Source: Daejeonella sp. | GTDB taxonomy: Bacteria > Bacteroidota > Bacteroidia > Sphingobacteriales > Sphingobacteriaceae | DNA: 60,953 nucleotides | Assembly (NCBI RefSeq): GCF_030684675.1 | Contig: NZ_JAUXXZ010000046.1 | Location: 1-60,953, forward strand | Direction: 5' to 3' | In this document: piece after piece, positions 16,511 to 24,963 of the stretch | How positions within the stretch are numbered: the first letter of the stretch is position 1 | Layout of the letters: each line of letters opens with the position of its first letter | Position numbers and translations under genes: made by a program | Notes under the pieces: generated by a model | What the model was told of the DNA's origin: nothing | What the model saw: only the letters and a program-made list of their open reading frames with translations | Database searches by the model: none

Positions 16511-17413
16511 ATGAAAAGAATCAGGTATATTTTTTCGGCAGGTTTTCTGTTCGTTCTTTTTTCATGTCAGAATAATACCGCTTCCGTTCAGCAATCATAT
16601 ACAAGTGGTTATGAGCAAATTTTGGTTGATGAATCGTTTGCACCAATCATTGAGGATCAGGAATATTTGTTTGAAAGCACCTATGCAGATGCTAAGCTGG
16701 ATCTGGTAATGAAATCTGAAAATGAATTATTAAATTTGTTTTTAAGTGATAGTATTCAGGTGGCAGTTTTATCCCGGCTTTTGACTCCTGAAGAGACGAA
16801 GCACTTTGAGGGACGAAATATAAAGATTCGTATTAATCGCTTTGCGATAGACGGTATAGCACTTATTACAAAGAATCCTTCAAAAGATTCTACTGTTCTT
16901 GTTCAGGATATCATTAAAGTTTTGAAAGGTACTGGTTCAGCCATTCAAAGTTTAGTGTTTGACAATGCAAACTCGAGTACAGTAAGATACTTTAAGGAAC
17001 TTGCAGGCGTTAAAGAACTTCCTGCAAATGGTGTTTATGCACTTAAGTCCAATGCTGAAGTAATCAGGTACGTTCATGAGAACCCTGGCGCAATTGGAGT
17101 TGTAGGTGTCAACTGGATGGTACAGCCTCCAACCGATCTCGAGGAGATTGTGGAGGGTTTGAAAATATTGGGAGTAAAAAATTTAGAAGGTCAAGCAGGA
17201 TCTGATGCCTTCTATAAACCTACTCAAAATGACATTGCATTGGGATTATATCCATTGACAAGGTCATTGTACATAATTAACTGTGAAGGTGGTGCAGGTT
17301 TAGGCACAGGTTTTGCATCATTCATTGCAGGTGAACGTGGACAAAGGGTTGTACTTAAATCCGGACTTTTGCCGGATAGCATTCCTTCACGGGAGATAAA
17401 TATTGTAAACTAA
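16511..17413 (+). CDS. PstS-like substrate-binding lipoprotein
   Basis: About 300 residues, an exported lipoprotein: from the ATG at 16511 the signal (MKRIRYIFSAGFLFVLFSC) places a lipobox cysteine at residue 19; an ATG at 16502 would add three residues. The body resembles the phosphate-binding PstS family of periplasmic binding proteins (ESTYADAKLDLVMK, VFDNANSSTVRYFKEL, IGVVGVNWM, then SLYIINCEGG). No Pst permease or ATPase genes are near, so a classic phosphate ABC role is doubtful. Conserved placement with TonB/ExbD genes suggests that in this phylum the protein supports the energy-transduction complex or senses a ligand for it. Confidence 0.8.
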   Translation: MKRIRYIFSAGFLFVLFSCQNNTASVQQSYTSGYEQILVDESFAPIIEDQEYLFESTYADAKLDLVMKSENELLNLFLSDSIQVAVLSRLLTPEETKHFEGRNIKIRINRFAIDGIALITKNPSKDSTVLVQDIIKVLKGTGSAIQSLVFDNANSSTVRYFKELAGVKELPANGVYALKSNAEVIRYVHENPGAIGVVGVNWMVQPPTDLEEIVEGLKILGVKNLEGQAGSDAFYKPTQNDIALGLYPLTRSLYIINCEGGAGLGTGFASFIAGERGQRVVLKSGLLPDSIPSREINIVN

Positions 17414-17427
17414 ATTAAAATTGTAAC

Positions 17428-19110
17428 ATGATGAACAAGGCAGTAAAAATAACCTTGGGGTTGATATTAGTTGGTTCAGCAGTTTTTGCTCAGAGTTTAG
17501 CTGATGCCCGTAAGGCAATTGATGCGGAACAGTACCAGAAAGGAAAGGCTATTTTAAATACCTTAACCAGTACTCAGCCTACAAACGCCGAGAACTTTTT
17601 CTTTTTAGGTAATCTGTATTTAACAACCAGTCCTATATATGTCCGACCAGATTATATAGATTCGGCTAAAACTGCATTCGGCAAAGGGATTGCCGCAGAT
17701 GATGAGTACCCTTTAAATCATGTCGGTATGGGTGCTGTAGAACTTGCAAAGAAGGGAAATCCTAAAACATTTTTTGATAAAGCAGTGGATCTTACAAAAA
17801 GGAAGGACCATACAACAGATCTCTATATTGGTCGTGCTTATGTGCATGCTCCGGTACCAATGATCGCAGAGGGCTTGGTTCATCTTGAGAAATCGAAATT
17901 GCTTAATGATAAGGATGCTCAGTTATATCTTGTATTGGGAGATGCTTATCGCGAGCAACAAAAGAACGGTGAGGCATTTAGTGCATACAGAAGTGCATTT
18001 GAACTTGATAAAACCTTCTTGAGGTCTAAAGTTGAATTAGGCAAGATCAATAAATTGTCTAAAGCATACCCTGAAGCAATTGAAGAATTTAATAGTGTGA
18101 TTGCTCTGGATGCAACTTACGGACCAGCTTATCGTGAATTGGCTGAGACCTATTTTGGCTGGGCCTGGACATCTCAAAAGGAGTATGCTGGTCGTATTCA
18201 GCAGGCATTGCAATATTATGAGAAATATATGGATCTGACGGATCGTTCCCTGGATTCCCGTTTACGTCATGCAGACTTTTTATTCCTGGCGAAAGACTTT
18301 AAAGCACTTGAGGCTGAAGCCATTGAAATGGCAAAGCTTGATAAAGTAAATCCCAGAGTTTTAAGATACCTGGCTTATTCTGCTTTTGAGAATGGAAATT
18401 TTGCATCAAGCGAGCAGGCACTTAAAGATTTCATTTCTAAGGTTGAACCGAGTCGTTTAATCTCACAGGATTATCTTTACCTTGGAAGAGCCCAGATGAA
18501 AGATACTACCATGCTTTCAGAAGGTATGGTTAATATAACCAAGGCTGTCGAGATGGATTCTACTAATGCCGCGGTAATGAGTGAAGTGGGACTGGAATTA
18601 TTCAAGGCAAAAAAATATGAAGATGCAGCGAAAGCATATGAGATATCTATTTTAAATCCGGAAAGAGCTCTTCTCGATTATTACTATTTAGGTTCATCAT
18701 ATTACTTTCATTATGGAGCATTGAAAAATGCTAATTTGACTCCTGAAAAAGATCTTTTAGTGAAAGCAGACAGCGCATTTAGCTATCTGGTTCAGCGTTC
18801 TCCAACCACACAGATTGGCTGGCAGTACAGAGGCCGTATCAATCGATTGCTGGATGATGAGAACGATAGTCAGGGTCTGGCGGTGCCATTTTATGCCAAA
18901 TACATAGATCTGGTTACTGTTGAAAAGCCAGAACTTGCTTCAAAGAGCGCTCCTGGTCTTATTGAGGCATACAATTACCTTGGTTCTGTTGCAGCCAGAA
19001 AGGATGGGGACAATGTAAAAGCCAAAGAATACTTTGATAAGGTTCTTGCTTTAGACCCGGCGAATGTCACAGCAACACAGGCTGTGAAAGCAATTGATGG
19101 AAGTAAGTAA
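17428..19110 (+). CDS. Exported tetratricopeptide-repeat protein
   Basis: A 560-residue protein with a signal peptide (hydrophobic core then SAVFAQS) and many TPR units through most of its length, for example AYREQQKNGEAFSAYRSAFE, SKAYPEAIEEFNSVIALDA, and a last repeat AKEYFDKVLALDPANVTA. TPR solenoids mediate protein binding; here probably in the periplasm. It is the last gene of the exbB-tonB operon, 14 bases after the PstS-like gene and followed by a strong terminator. No enzymatic domain seen. A scaffold role for the TonB machinery is inference from position. Confidence 0.85.
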   Translation: MMNKAVKITLGLILVGSAVFAQSLADARKAIDAEQYQKGKAILNTLTSTQPTNAENFFFLGNLYLTTSPIYVRPDYIDSAKTAFGKGIAADDEYPLNHVGMGAVELAKKGNPKTFFDKAVDLTKRKDHTTDLYIGRAYVHAPVPMIAEGLVHLEKSKLLNDKDAQLYLVLGDAYREQQKNGEAFSAYRSAFELDKTFLRSKVELGKINKLSKAYPEAIEEFNSVIALDATYGPAYRELAETYFGWAWTSQKEYAGRIQQALQYYEKYMDLTDRSLDSRLRHADFLFLAKDFKALEAEAIEMAKLDKVNPRVLRYLAYSAFENGNFASSEQALKDFISKVEPSRLISQDYLYLGRAQMKDTTMLSEGMVNITKAVEMDSTNAAVMSEVGLELFKAKKYEDAAKAYEISILNPERALLDYYYLGSSYYFHYGALKNANLTPEKDLLVKADSAFSYLVQRSPTTQIGWQYRGRINRLLDDENDSQGLAVPFYAKYIDLVTVEKPELASKSAPGLIEAYNYLGSVAARKDGDNVKAKEYFDKVLALDPANVTATQAVKAIDGSK

Positions 19111-19131
19111 AAAATTCATTAATATTTAGAG

Positions 19132-19170
19132 AGAAGTCCCTGAACATTGTTTAGGGACTTCTTTTTTTTT
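19132..19170 (+). terminator. Terminator of the exbB-tonB operon
   Basis: Perfect 10-base arms AGAAGTCCCT and AGGGACTTCT enclose an 11-base loop, followed by nine T residues. It lies 22 bases after the TPR gene stop. The last T of the tract is also the first base of the TATATTTG box of the nuo promoter. Confidence 0.92.
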
Positions 19171-19177
19171 ATATTTG
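19170..19177 (+). promoter_or_regulatory. Candidate nuo operon promoter -7 box (TATATTTG)
   Basis: TATATTTG is an exact TAnnTTTG match, 17 bases before the nuoA ATG. It overlaps the T tract of the preceding terminator, and a TTG within the terminator loop (19147-19149) is at about the -33 distance, so terminator and promoter share DNA. Confidence 0.6.
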
Positions 19178-19194
19178 CCCAGCAAAAAACAACA

Positions 19195-19566
19195 ATGGAA
19201 GCACAAAGTACTGCCTTAAACTACCTCCCTATTATATTTCAAATGCTTGTTGCCCTTGGCTTTGTAGGCCTGACAATGACTATTACGCATTTGGCTGGTC
19301 CTAAGCGTAAAACGAAAGATAAATTGGTTGCTTTTGAGTCTGGGATAGAGTCAATTGGAAATGCACGCCAACCTTTTTCCATTAAGTATTTTTTAGTTGC
19401 TATTCTTTTTGTTCTTTTTGATATAGAGGTTATTTTCATGTACCCTTGGGCTGTTAACTTCCGCGATTTTGGAGTTAATGGTTTGCTTGAAATGTTTGTA
19501 TTTATGGGCACGCTTTTGCTTGGCTTTATTTATATAGTCAAGAAGAAAGCCCTGGATTGGGAATAG
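19195..19566 (+). CDS. nuoA: NADH-quinone oxidoreductase subunit A
   Basis: A 123-residue membrane subunit of complex I with three hydrophobic helices. The loop KDKLVAFESGIESIGNARQPFSIKYFLVAILFVLFDIEVIF is diagnostic for NuoA (shown here only by its parts: FESGIES, FDIEVIF). The ATG at 19195 is 17 bases after the promoter box; a TTG-started extension to 19147 would run through the terminator and is rejected. First gene of the 14-gene nuo operon; nuoB follows after 108 bases. Confidence 0.95.
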   Translation: MEAQSTALNYLPIIFQMLVALGFVGLTMTITHLAGPKRKTKDKLVAFESGIESIGNARQPFSIKYFLVAILFVLFDIEVIFMYPWAVNFRDFGVNGLLEMFVFMGTLLLGFIYIVKKKALDWE

Positions 19567-19674
19567 CGTTTAGACTGTTTCTAAATAATGGTTTAAACAA
19601 TTGAAAACATTAAATTTCTTAAATTTGGGCTCATTTTAGACTTGTCTGAATTGGGCTTTTTCTTTTGAAGAATT

Positions 19675-20217
19675 ATGACTGAAGTAAATTTAGTAGAAGC
19701 GCCTCCGGGTCTTGAGGGATCAGGTTTTTTTGCTACCTCCATGGATAAGGTAGTTGGATTGGCCAGATCTCATTCATTATGGCCATTACCTTTTGCAACT
19801 TCCTGCTGTGGGATTGAATTTATGGCAACCATGGGCTCGCACTACGATTTCGCCCGTTTTGGATCAGAGAGGCCTAGTTTTTCGCCACGTCAGGCAGATC
19901 TTTTAATGGTTATGGGTACTATTGCCAAGAAAATGGGACCTGTATTGAAGCAGGTTTACCTTCAGATGGCAGAGCCACGCTGGGTTATTGCAGTAGGTGC
20001 ATGCGCCAGCAGCGGGGGAATATTTGATACTTATTCTGTGATGCAGGGGATTGATGAGATCATTCCGGTTGACGTTTACGTTCCGGGTTGCCCACCAAGA
20101 CCAGAAGCCATAATCGACGGGTTTAATAAAATACAGGAACTGGTTAAAAATGAGTCACTTCGCAGGAGAGACTCACCAGAATATAAAGAATTATTAGAAA
20201 GATACGGAATCCAGTAA
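19675..20217 (+). CDS. nuoB: NADH-quinone oxidoreductase subunit B
   Basis: A 180-residue peripheral subunit of complex I that carries the last iron-sulfur cluster (N2) before quinone. The tandem cysteines are in TSCCGIEF (C44, C45), with C110 in VGACASSGG and C139 in VPGCPPRPE. No membrane segment. Its stop codon overlaps the nuoC start by one base, implying coupled translation. Confidence 0.97.
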   Translation: MTEVNLVEAPPGLEGSGFFATSMDKVVGLARSHSLWPLPFATSCCGIEFMATMGSHYDFARFGSERPSFSPRQADLLMVMGTIAKKMGPVLKQVYLQMAEPRWVIAVGACASSGGIFDTYSVMQGIDEIIPVDVYVPGCPPRPEAIIDGFNKIQELVKNESLRRRDSPEYKELLERYGIQ

Positions 20218-20720
20218 TGGGCAAACTCAATAATCAGCAAGTTATACAAAGTTTAACATCAGCGTTTGGAGACAGGATTTCTGTTCCTTCAGAGCCTTAT
20301 GATTTTTTAACTTTTGAAACTTCTGCTGAAAATATCAGCGAAGTACTTCGTTTTCTTAAGGAAGATAAGGAGCTCAAATTTAATTATTTGACTGACATAA
20401 CCGGTATACATTATCCAGAACAAAAGCTCTCAATTGGTGTAATTTATCATTTGCATAGCCTGTCAAATAATGTAAGGGTCAGGATTAAGGTCTTTATTGG
20501 TGGAGATGCGCCACACATCCCAACTGCTACTAAGCTTTGGGAAGGTGCTAACTGGATGGAACGTGAAACTTACGACTTTTTCGGAGTTATTTTCGATGGA
20601 CATCCGAACCTGGTAAGAATTTTAAATGTTGATGATATGACGGTTTTCCCGATGCGTAGAGAACATCCACTGGAAGACCCGAATCGTGTTGATAAAAAGG
20701 ATTATTTCTTCGGAAGATGA
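20217..20720 (+). CDS. nuoC: NADH-quinone oxidoreductase subunit C
   Basis: A 167-residue complex I subunit of the 30-kDa family, which packs against NuoD in the quinone module. The family signature WxERETYDFFGV appears as WMERETYDFFGVIFDGHP, followed by RILNVDDM and the PMRREHPLE C-terminal motif. It is a separate gene, not fused to nuoD as in E. coli. Its end overlaps the nuoD start by 4 bases. Confidence 0.95.
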   Translation: MGKLNNQQVIQSLTSAFGDRISVPSEPYDFLTFETSAENISEVLRFLKEDKELKFNYLTDITGIHYPEQKLSIGVIYHLHSLSNNVRVRIKVFIGGDAPHIPTATKLWEGANWMERETYDFFGVIFDGHPNLVRILNVDDMTVFPMRREHPLEDPNRVDKKDYFFGR

Positions 20721-21928
20721 CGAATCACCCCATATTCACAGATAACGATCCTCAGAAGGAAACGTTTATATTAAACCTTGGTCCTACCCATCCGGCGACA
20801 CATGGTGTTTTTCAGAATGTTCTGGTAATGGATGGCGAGCGGATAATAAGTGGCGTTTCAACTATTGGTTACATACACCGGGCATTTGAAAAAATTGCTG
20901 AGCACCGTCCCTTTTATCAGATCACCCCGCTTACTGACCGTTTAAATTATTGTTCCTCCCCAATCAATAACATGGGGTGGCATATGACGGTTGAGAAATT
21001 ACTCGGTATTGAAACCCCAAAGCGGGTTGATTACCTGAGAGTGATTGTCATGGAGCTTGCCCGTATTTCAGATCATTTAATATGTAATGGAATTTTAGGG
21101 GTGGATACCGGCGCATTTTCAGGCTTCCTTTACCTGATGGAAGAGAGAGAACATATCTACGAAATATACGAAGAGATTTGTGGTGCCCGACTGACAACTA
21201 ACATTGGCCGTATCGGTGGATTTGAACGTGATTTTAATGATATCGCTTTTGCTAAAATCAAAAAATTCCTTGTCAAATTCCCACCTATTCTGAAAGAATT
21301 TGAAATCTTATTTAACCGGAACAGAATTTTTATTGAGCGTACCTCAGGTGTTGGTGCTGTTGATCCGGAAACTGCGCTGAACTATAGCTGGAGCGGTCCG
21401 ATTTTACGGGCAACCGGTGTAGATTATGATGTGAGGGTAAATGAACCTTATTCTTCTTATCAGGATTTTGATTTTGAAATCCCGGTTGGTACAAGTGGTG
21501 ATGTTTACGATCGTTACATTGTACGTAATGAGGAAATGTGGCAGAGCTTAAGAATTATTGAGCAGGCGCTGCAAAAGATTGAAAAGGAACCAAAAGGTGT
21601 TTTTCATGCGGATGTACCTGAATTTTACCTGCCTCCAAAAGAAGAGGTTTATAATAGTATGGAAGCTTTGATCTACCATTTCAAAATTGTGATGGGTGAG
21701 ATTGATACTCCAAAAACTGAGGTATATCATGCAGTTGAGGGTGGTAATGGTGAACTGGGTTTCTATCTTGTTAATGACGGCGGACGTTCTCCTTACCGTC
21801 TGCACTTCAGAAGACCAAGTTTTATTAACTACCAGATGTATGCTCCAATGAGTGCCGGAATGTTATTATCCGATGCCATTATCAATATGAGTAGCTTGAA
21901 CGTAATCGCAGGAGAATTAGATGCTTAG
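20717..21928 (+). CDS. nuoD: NADH-quinone oxidoreductase subunit D
   Basis: A 403-residue 49-kDa-type subunit that forms the quinone pocket with NuoB. Family motifs include LNLGPTHPATHGV with the conserved HP/H residues, YIHRAFEKIAEHRPFYQ, and TDRLNYCSSPINN. The C-terminus ends in the usual SLNVIAGELDA, the standard NuoD tail (D/R-rich form). Overlaps nuoC by 4 bases and nuoE by 8 bases. Confidence 0.96.
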   Translation: MTNHPIFTDNDPQKETFILNLGPTHPATHGVFQNVLVMDGERIISGVSTIGYIHRAFEKIAEHRPFYQITPLTDRLNYCSSPINNMGWHMTVEKLLGIETPKRVDYLRVIVMELARISDHLICNGILGVDTGAFSGFLYLMEEREHIYEIYEEICGARLTTNIGRIGGFERDFNDIAFAKIKKFLVKFPPILKEFEILFNRNRIFIERTSGVGAVDPETALNYSWSGPILRATGVDYDVRVNEPYSSYQDFDFEIPVGTSGDVYDRYIVRNEEMWQSLRIIEQALQKIEKEPKGVFHADVPEFYLPPKEEVYNSMEALIYHFKIVMGEIDTPKTEVYHAVEGGNGELGFYLVNDGGRSPYRLHFRRPSFINYQMYAPMSAGMLLSDAIINMSSLNVIAGELDA

Positions 21929-22436
21929 TGTAACTGAACATAAGGAAATTGAATTTTCATCAGAACTGATTAAAAAGTTTGATGGGATTGTAACCCGTTA
22001 TCCTCAAGGAAAACAAAAGTCGGCATTGTTGCCTATGCTTCATTTGGTACAGGCAGAATACGGCTGGGTTAGTCCGGAGCTAATGGATAAAGTAGCAGCA
22101 TATCTTCAGATAAAACCAATTGAGGTTTACGAAGTTGCCACTTTTTATACAATGTTTTTTCTTCGTCCACAGGGAAAATATGTTCTGGAGGTATGCCGTA
22201 CCGGACCATGTTGTCTGGTCGGTGCCGAAAAGATTATGACTTATATTGAAAAAACTCTGGGAGTTAAAGAAGGTGAAGTAACGGAAGATGGAAAGTTCAG
22301 CTGGAGAGGGGTAGAGTGTTTGGCGGCCTGTGGTATGGCTCCGGTTTTACAGATTGGCCCTGAATACACTTTTTATGAGCATTTGACAGTTGAGAGTGTA
22401 GATAAATTGATTGAAACATTAAAGAATAAGATATGA
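21921..22436 (+). CDS. nuoE: NADH-quinone oxidoreductase subunit E
   Basis: A 171-residue thioredoxin-like subunit of the NADH-oxidising module holding the 2Fe-2S cluster N1a. Cluster ligands are visible as C92 and C97 (VCRTGPCCL) and C133 and C137 (CLAACGMAP). The N-terminal half is the helical part of the family (LPMLHLVQAEYGW). It overlaps the end of nuoD; after it comes a 93-base repeat-containing spacer before nuoF. Confidence 0.95.
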   Translation: MLSVTEHKEIEFSSELIKKFDGIVTRYPQGKQKSALLPMLHLVQAEYGWVSPELMDKVAAYLQIKPIEVYEVATFYTMFFLRPQGKYVLEVCRTGPCCLVGAEKIMTYIEKTLGVKEGEVTEDGKFSWRGVECLAACGMAPVLQIGPEYTFYEHLTVESVDKLIETLKNKI

Positions 22437-22529
22437 GAAATGAGGTGTGAGAAATGAGATATGAGACTGAGTATTTTCTTACAGCCAGGTCTCCTATTTC
22501 CTATCTCCTATCTCTCATCTTGATTTAAC
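22437..22529. repeat. Low-complexity imperfect inverted repeat in the nuoE-nuoF spacer
   Basis: The left arm is made of purine-rich words like GAGAAATGAG and GAGATATGAGAC; the right arm is pyrimidine-rich (GTCTCC, TATCTCC, CTCTCAT) and roughly complementary to it, around a central TATTTTCTTACAGCC segment. The left arm begins at the nuoE stop. Transcribed, it would form a long imperfect hairpin inside the nuo mRNA. No gene seen. It resembles dispersed intergenic repeats of this phylum; copy number elsewhere cannot be judged here. Confidence 0.65.
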
Positions 22530-23900
22530 ATGGCGCGCAAGTTATTATTAGAGAATATTAATGTACCAGGAATTCATACTTTCGATGTTTATCGTCAGAA
22601 TGGAGGATACCGTTCGGTAGAAAAGGCCTTAAAGACCATGACTCCTGATGCTGTGGTTGAAGAAGTGAAAACTTCCGGACTACGCGGACGTGGCGGTGCC
22701 GGCTTCCCTACAGGTATGAAGTGGAGTTTTTTGGCCAAACCTGAAGGTCGTGAGCGCTATCTGGTTTGTAATGCTGATGAATCTGAACCGGGAACATTTA
22801 AAGACCGTTACCTGATGACCCACATTCCTCATCTTCTAATCGAAGGAATGATTGTTGCCAGTTTTGCTTTAGGTGCAAAAACATCCTATATCTATGTGCG
22901 TGGCGAAATGATGCCCCAGATCAGAATTCTGGAGCGTGCAATTGCTGAAGCAAAGAGTGCTGGTTTTCTTGGAAAAAATATTTTAGGCTCAGGTTATGAT
23001 CTTGAATTATATGTTCAGCCGGGTGGCGGAGCATATATTTGTGGTGAAGAAACGGCATTGATAGAATCATTGGAAGGCAAACGTGGTAATCCTCGAATCA
23101 AACCTCCTTTTCCTGCAATCTCAGGTGTTTGGGCTTGTCCTACAGTAGTCAATAACGTAGAGACAATAGCCGCAGTAGTGCCTATTATTAATGATGGTGG
23201 TGAGGAATACGCAAAAATTGGTAATGGCAGAAGTACCGGGACAAAATTGATTTCTGCTTCAGGGAATCTGAAAAAGCCGGGTGTCTATGAAATAGAATTA
23301 GGTGTGCCTGTCGAAGAGTTTATTTATTCTGATGAATATTGCGGCGGTATTGCAAATGGAAAGAGATTAAAAGCTGTTGTAGCAGGAGGTTCTTCGGTGC
23401 CGATTCTGCCGGCTAATCTTATTCTCAATACTGTTAACGGTCAGCCCCGTTTAATGAGTTACGAATCTCTTTCTGATGGGGGCTTTCAAAGCGGAACAAT
23501 GTTAGGTTCCGGTGGTTTTATTGCGTTTGATGAAGACCAGTGTATCGTTAGAAATACCTGGAATTTCTCACGTTTCTATCATCATGAAAGCTGCGGACAG
23601 TGCTCACCATGCCGTGAAGGAACCGGCTGGATGGAGAAGGTTCTTCATCGTCTGGAATATGGTCATGGAAAAATGAGTGATATCGATCTTTTGGTAGACG
23701 TTTCCAAGAAAATCGAAGGAAATACAATTTGTCCATTAGGAGATGCAGCTGCCTGGCCTGTTGCCAGTGCAATTCGCCATTTCCGTGATGAATTTGAATG
23801 GCATGTTGCCAATCCAAAGGAAGCGATGGAGCGCAATTATGGTCTTGCGAAATATGCAGACCCCTTGCCGAAATTAGAAGAAGTGGCAAGTCAAAATTAA
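22530..23900 (+). CDS. nuoF: NADH-quinone oxidoreductase subunit F
   Basis: A 456-residue subunit that binds NADH and FMN. LRGRGGAGFPTGMKW at about 51-65 is the glycine-rich nucleotide site, GGGAYICGEETALIESLEG follows, and the N3 4Fe-4S ligands are in SCGQCSPCREGTGW (about C355, C358, C361) with a fourth cysteine in NTICPLGD near residue 401. Length normal. Separated from nuoE by repeat DNA and from nuoG by a 61-base spacer. Confidence 0.97.
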   Translation: MARKLLLENINVPGIHTFDVYRQNGGYRSVEKALKTMTPDAVVEEVKTSGLRGRGGAGFPTGMKWSFLAKPEGRERYLVCNADESEPGTFKDRYLMTHIPHLLIEGMIVASFALGAKTSYIYVRGEMMPQIRILERAIAEAKSAGFLGKNILGSGYDLELYVQPGGGAYICGEETALIESLEGKRGNPRIKPPFPAISGVWACPTVVNNVETIAAVVPIINDGGEEYAKIGNGRSTGTKLISASGNLKKPGVYEIELGVPVEEFIYSDEYCGGIANGKRLKAVVAGGSSVPILPANLILNTVNGQPRLMSYESLSDGGFQSGTMLGSGGFIAFDEDQCIVRNTWNFSRFYHHESCGQCSPCREGTGWMEKVLHRLEYGHGKMSDIDLLVDVSKKIEGNTICPLGDAAAWPVASAIRHFRDEFEWHVANPKEAMERNYGLAKYADPLPKLEEVASQN

Positions 23901-23961
23901 AAAGTCAAAAATTTGGACGGAAATCCCTTTGATATTAAGCACAGGTTTTGAATTTTAAACA

Positions 23962-24963
23962 ATGAGTGATAAAGTTAAAGTTACAATAGATGGGATCACG
24001 GTTGAAGTAGAACCGGGTACAAGTATTCTCAATGCTGCACGTCAGATTGGGGGAGATATTGTACCTCCTGCTATGTGCTATTATTCTAAACTTGAAGGTA
24101 GTGGCGGAAAATGCCGGACCTGTCTGGTTAAAGTAAGCAAGGGTTCTGAAAAGGATCCTCGCCCGATGCCAAAACTGGTTGCATCATGCCGTATCGGTGT
24201 AATGGATGGAATGGAGGTCCAGAACATCACTTCACCTGAAGTTATTGAAGCAAGAAAGGGAGTAGTTGAGATCTTATTGATCAATCACCCGCTTGATTGC
24301 CCGATTTGTGATCAGGCCGGAGAATGTCATTTACAGGATCTGTCTTATGCGCACGGTGTAGGCAATTCAAGATATGAATTTGAGCGCCGTACTTTTGATA
24401 AAATCGATATTGGCGATAAGATTCAGTTACACATGACCCGTTGTATTTTATGCTACAGATGTGTTTACGTTGCAAATCAGATCACTGATAACCGCTTACA
24501 TGGTATTTTGGGACGGGGCGATGCATCAGAAATCTCAACTTACATTGAAAAAGCCATCGATAATGATTTTTCTGGTAACATAATTGATGTTTGTCCGGTA
24601 GGAGCTTTAACTGATAAAACATTCCGATTCAAGAACCGGGTTTGGTTTACAAAACCTGTGGATGCCCATCGCGATTGCCCTACCTGTAAAGGAAATGTAA
24701 CTCTTTGGTATAAAGGAGATGAGGTTTTAAGAGTTACAGGCCGTAAAGATCAATTTGGTGAGGTTGAGGATTTTATATGTAATACCTGCCGTTTCGAGAC
24801 TAAAAATACCAGCAGCTGGATTATAGAAGGACCGCGTCATATTGCACAAACCTCAGTAATATCCGCTAATCATTATGAATTTGTTCCATTACCTGTAATT
24901 AAAGAGAATCAGGTTTTAATTGAAGCAAATAAAGTTGAATTTGAAAGAGCAACCAAGATCTGA
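23962..24963 (+). CDS. nuoG: NADH-quinone oxidoreductase subunit G, short form without the molybdopterin-like domain
   Basis: A 333-residue NuoG, far shorter than the roughly 700-900 residues of E. coli or Thermus. It has the 2Fe-2S ferredoxin domain (C39, C51, C54, C76), the N5 motif HPLDCPICDQAGEC (H109, C113, C116, C122) and the N4 site (C161, C164, C167, C211). Two further CxxC pairs (C239/C242 and C273/C276) lie where the extra N7 cluster sits in some species, but with a different spacing. The C-terminal molybdopterin-oxidoreductase-like domain is absent. The reading frame is clean and overlaps the nuoH start by one base, so this is a natural short form, not a broken gene. Confidence 0.93.
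   Translation: MSDKVKVTIDGITVEVEPGTSILNAARQIGGDIVPPAMCYYSKLEGSGGKCRTCLVKVSKGSEKDPRPMPKLVASCRIGVMDGMEVQNITSPEVIEARKGVVEILLINHPLDCPICDQAGECHLQDLSYAHGVGNSRYEFERRTFDKIDIGDKIQLHMTRCILCYRCVYVANQITDNRLHGILGRGDASEISTYIEKAIDNDFSGNIIDVCPVGALTDKTFRFKNRVWFTKPVDAHRDCPTCKGNVTLWYKGDEVLRVTGRKDQFGEVEDFICNTCRFETKNTSSWIIEGPRHIAQTSVISANHYEFVPLPVIKENQVLIEANKVEFERATKI

Noticed and set aside
19147-19194. Longer nuoA from a TTG start
   Set aside because: It would begin inside the terminator loop and upstream of the expected transcript start.
23548-23889. Minus-strand 113-codon frame within nuoF
   Set aside because: It lies completely opposite the conserved iron-sulfur region of NuoF and has low-complexity His/Leu-rich content typical of shadow frames.
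23962-24963. NuoG as a truncated pseudogene
   Set aside because: The frame is intact, overlaps nuoH, keeps all N1b, N4 and N5 ligands, and short NuoG is known in this phylum.
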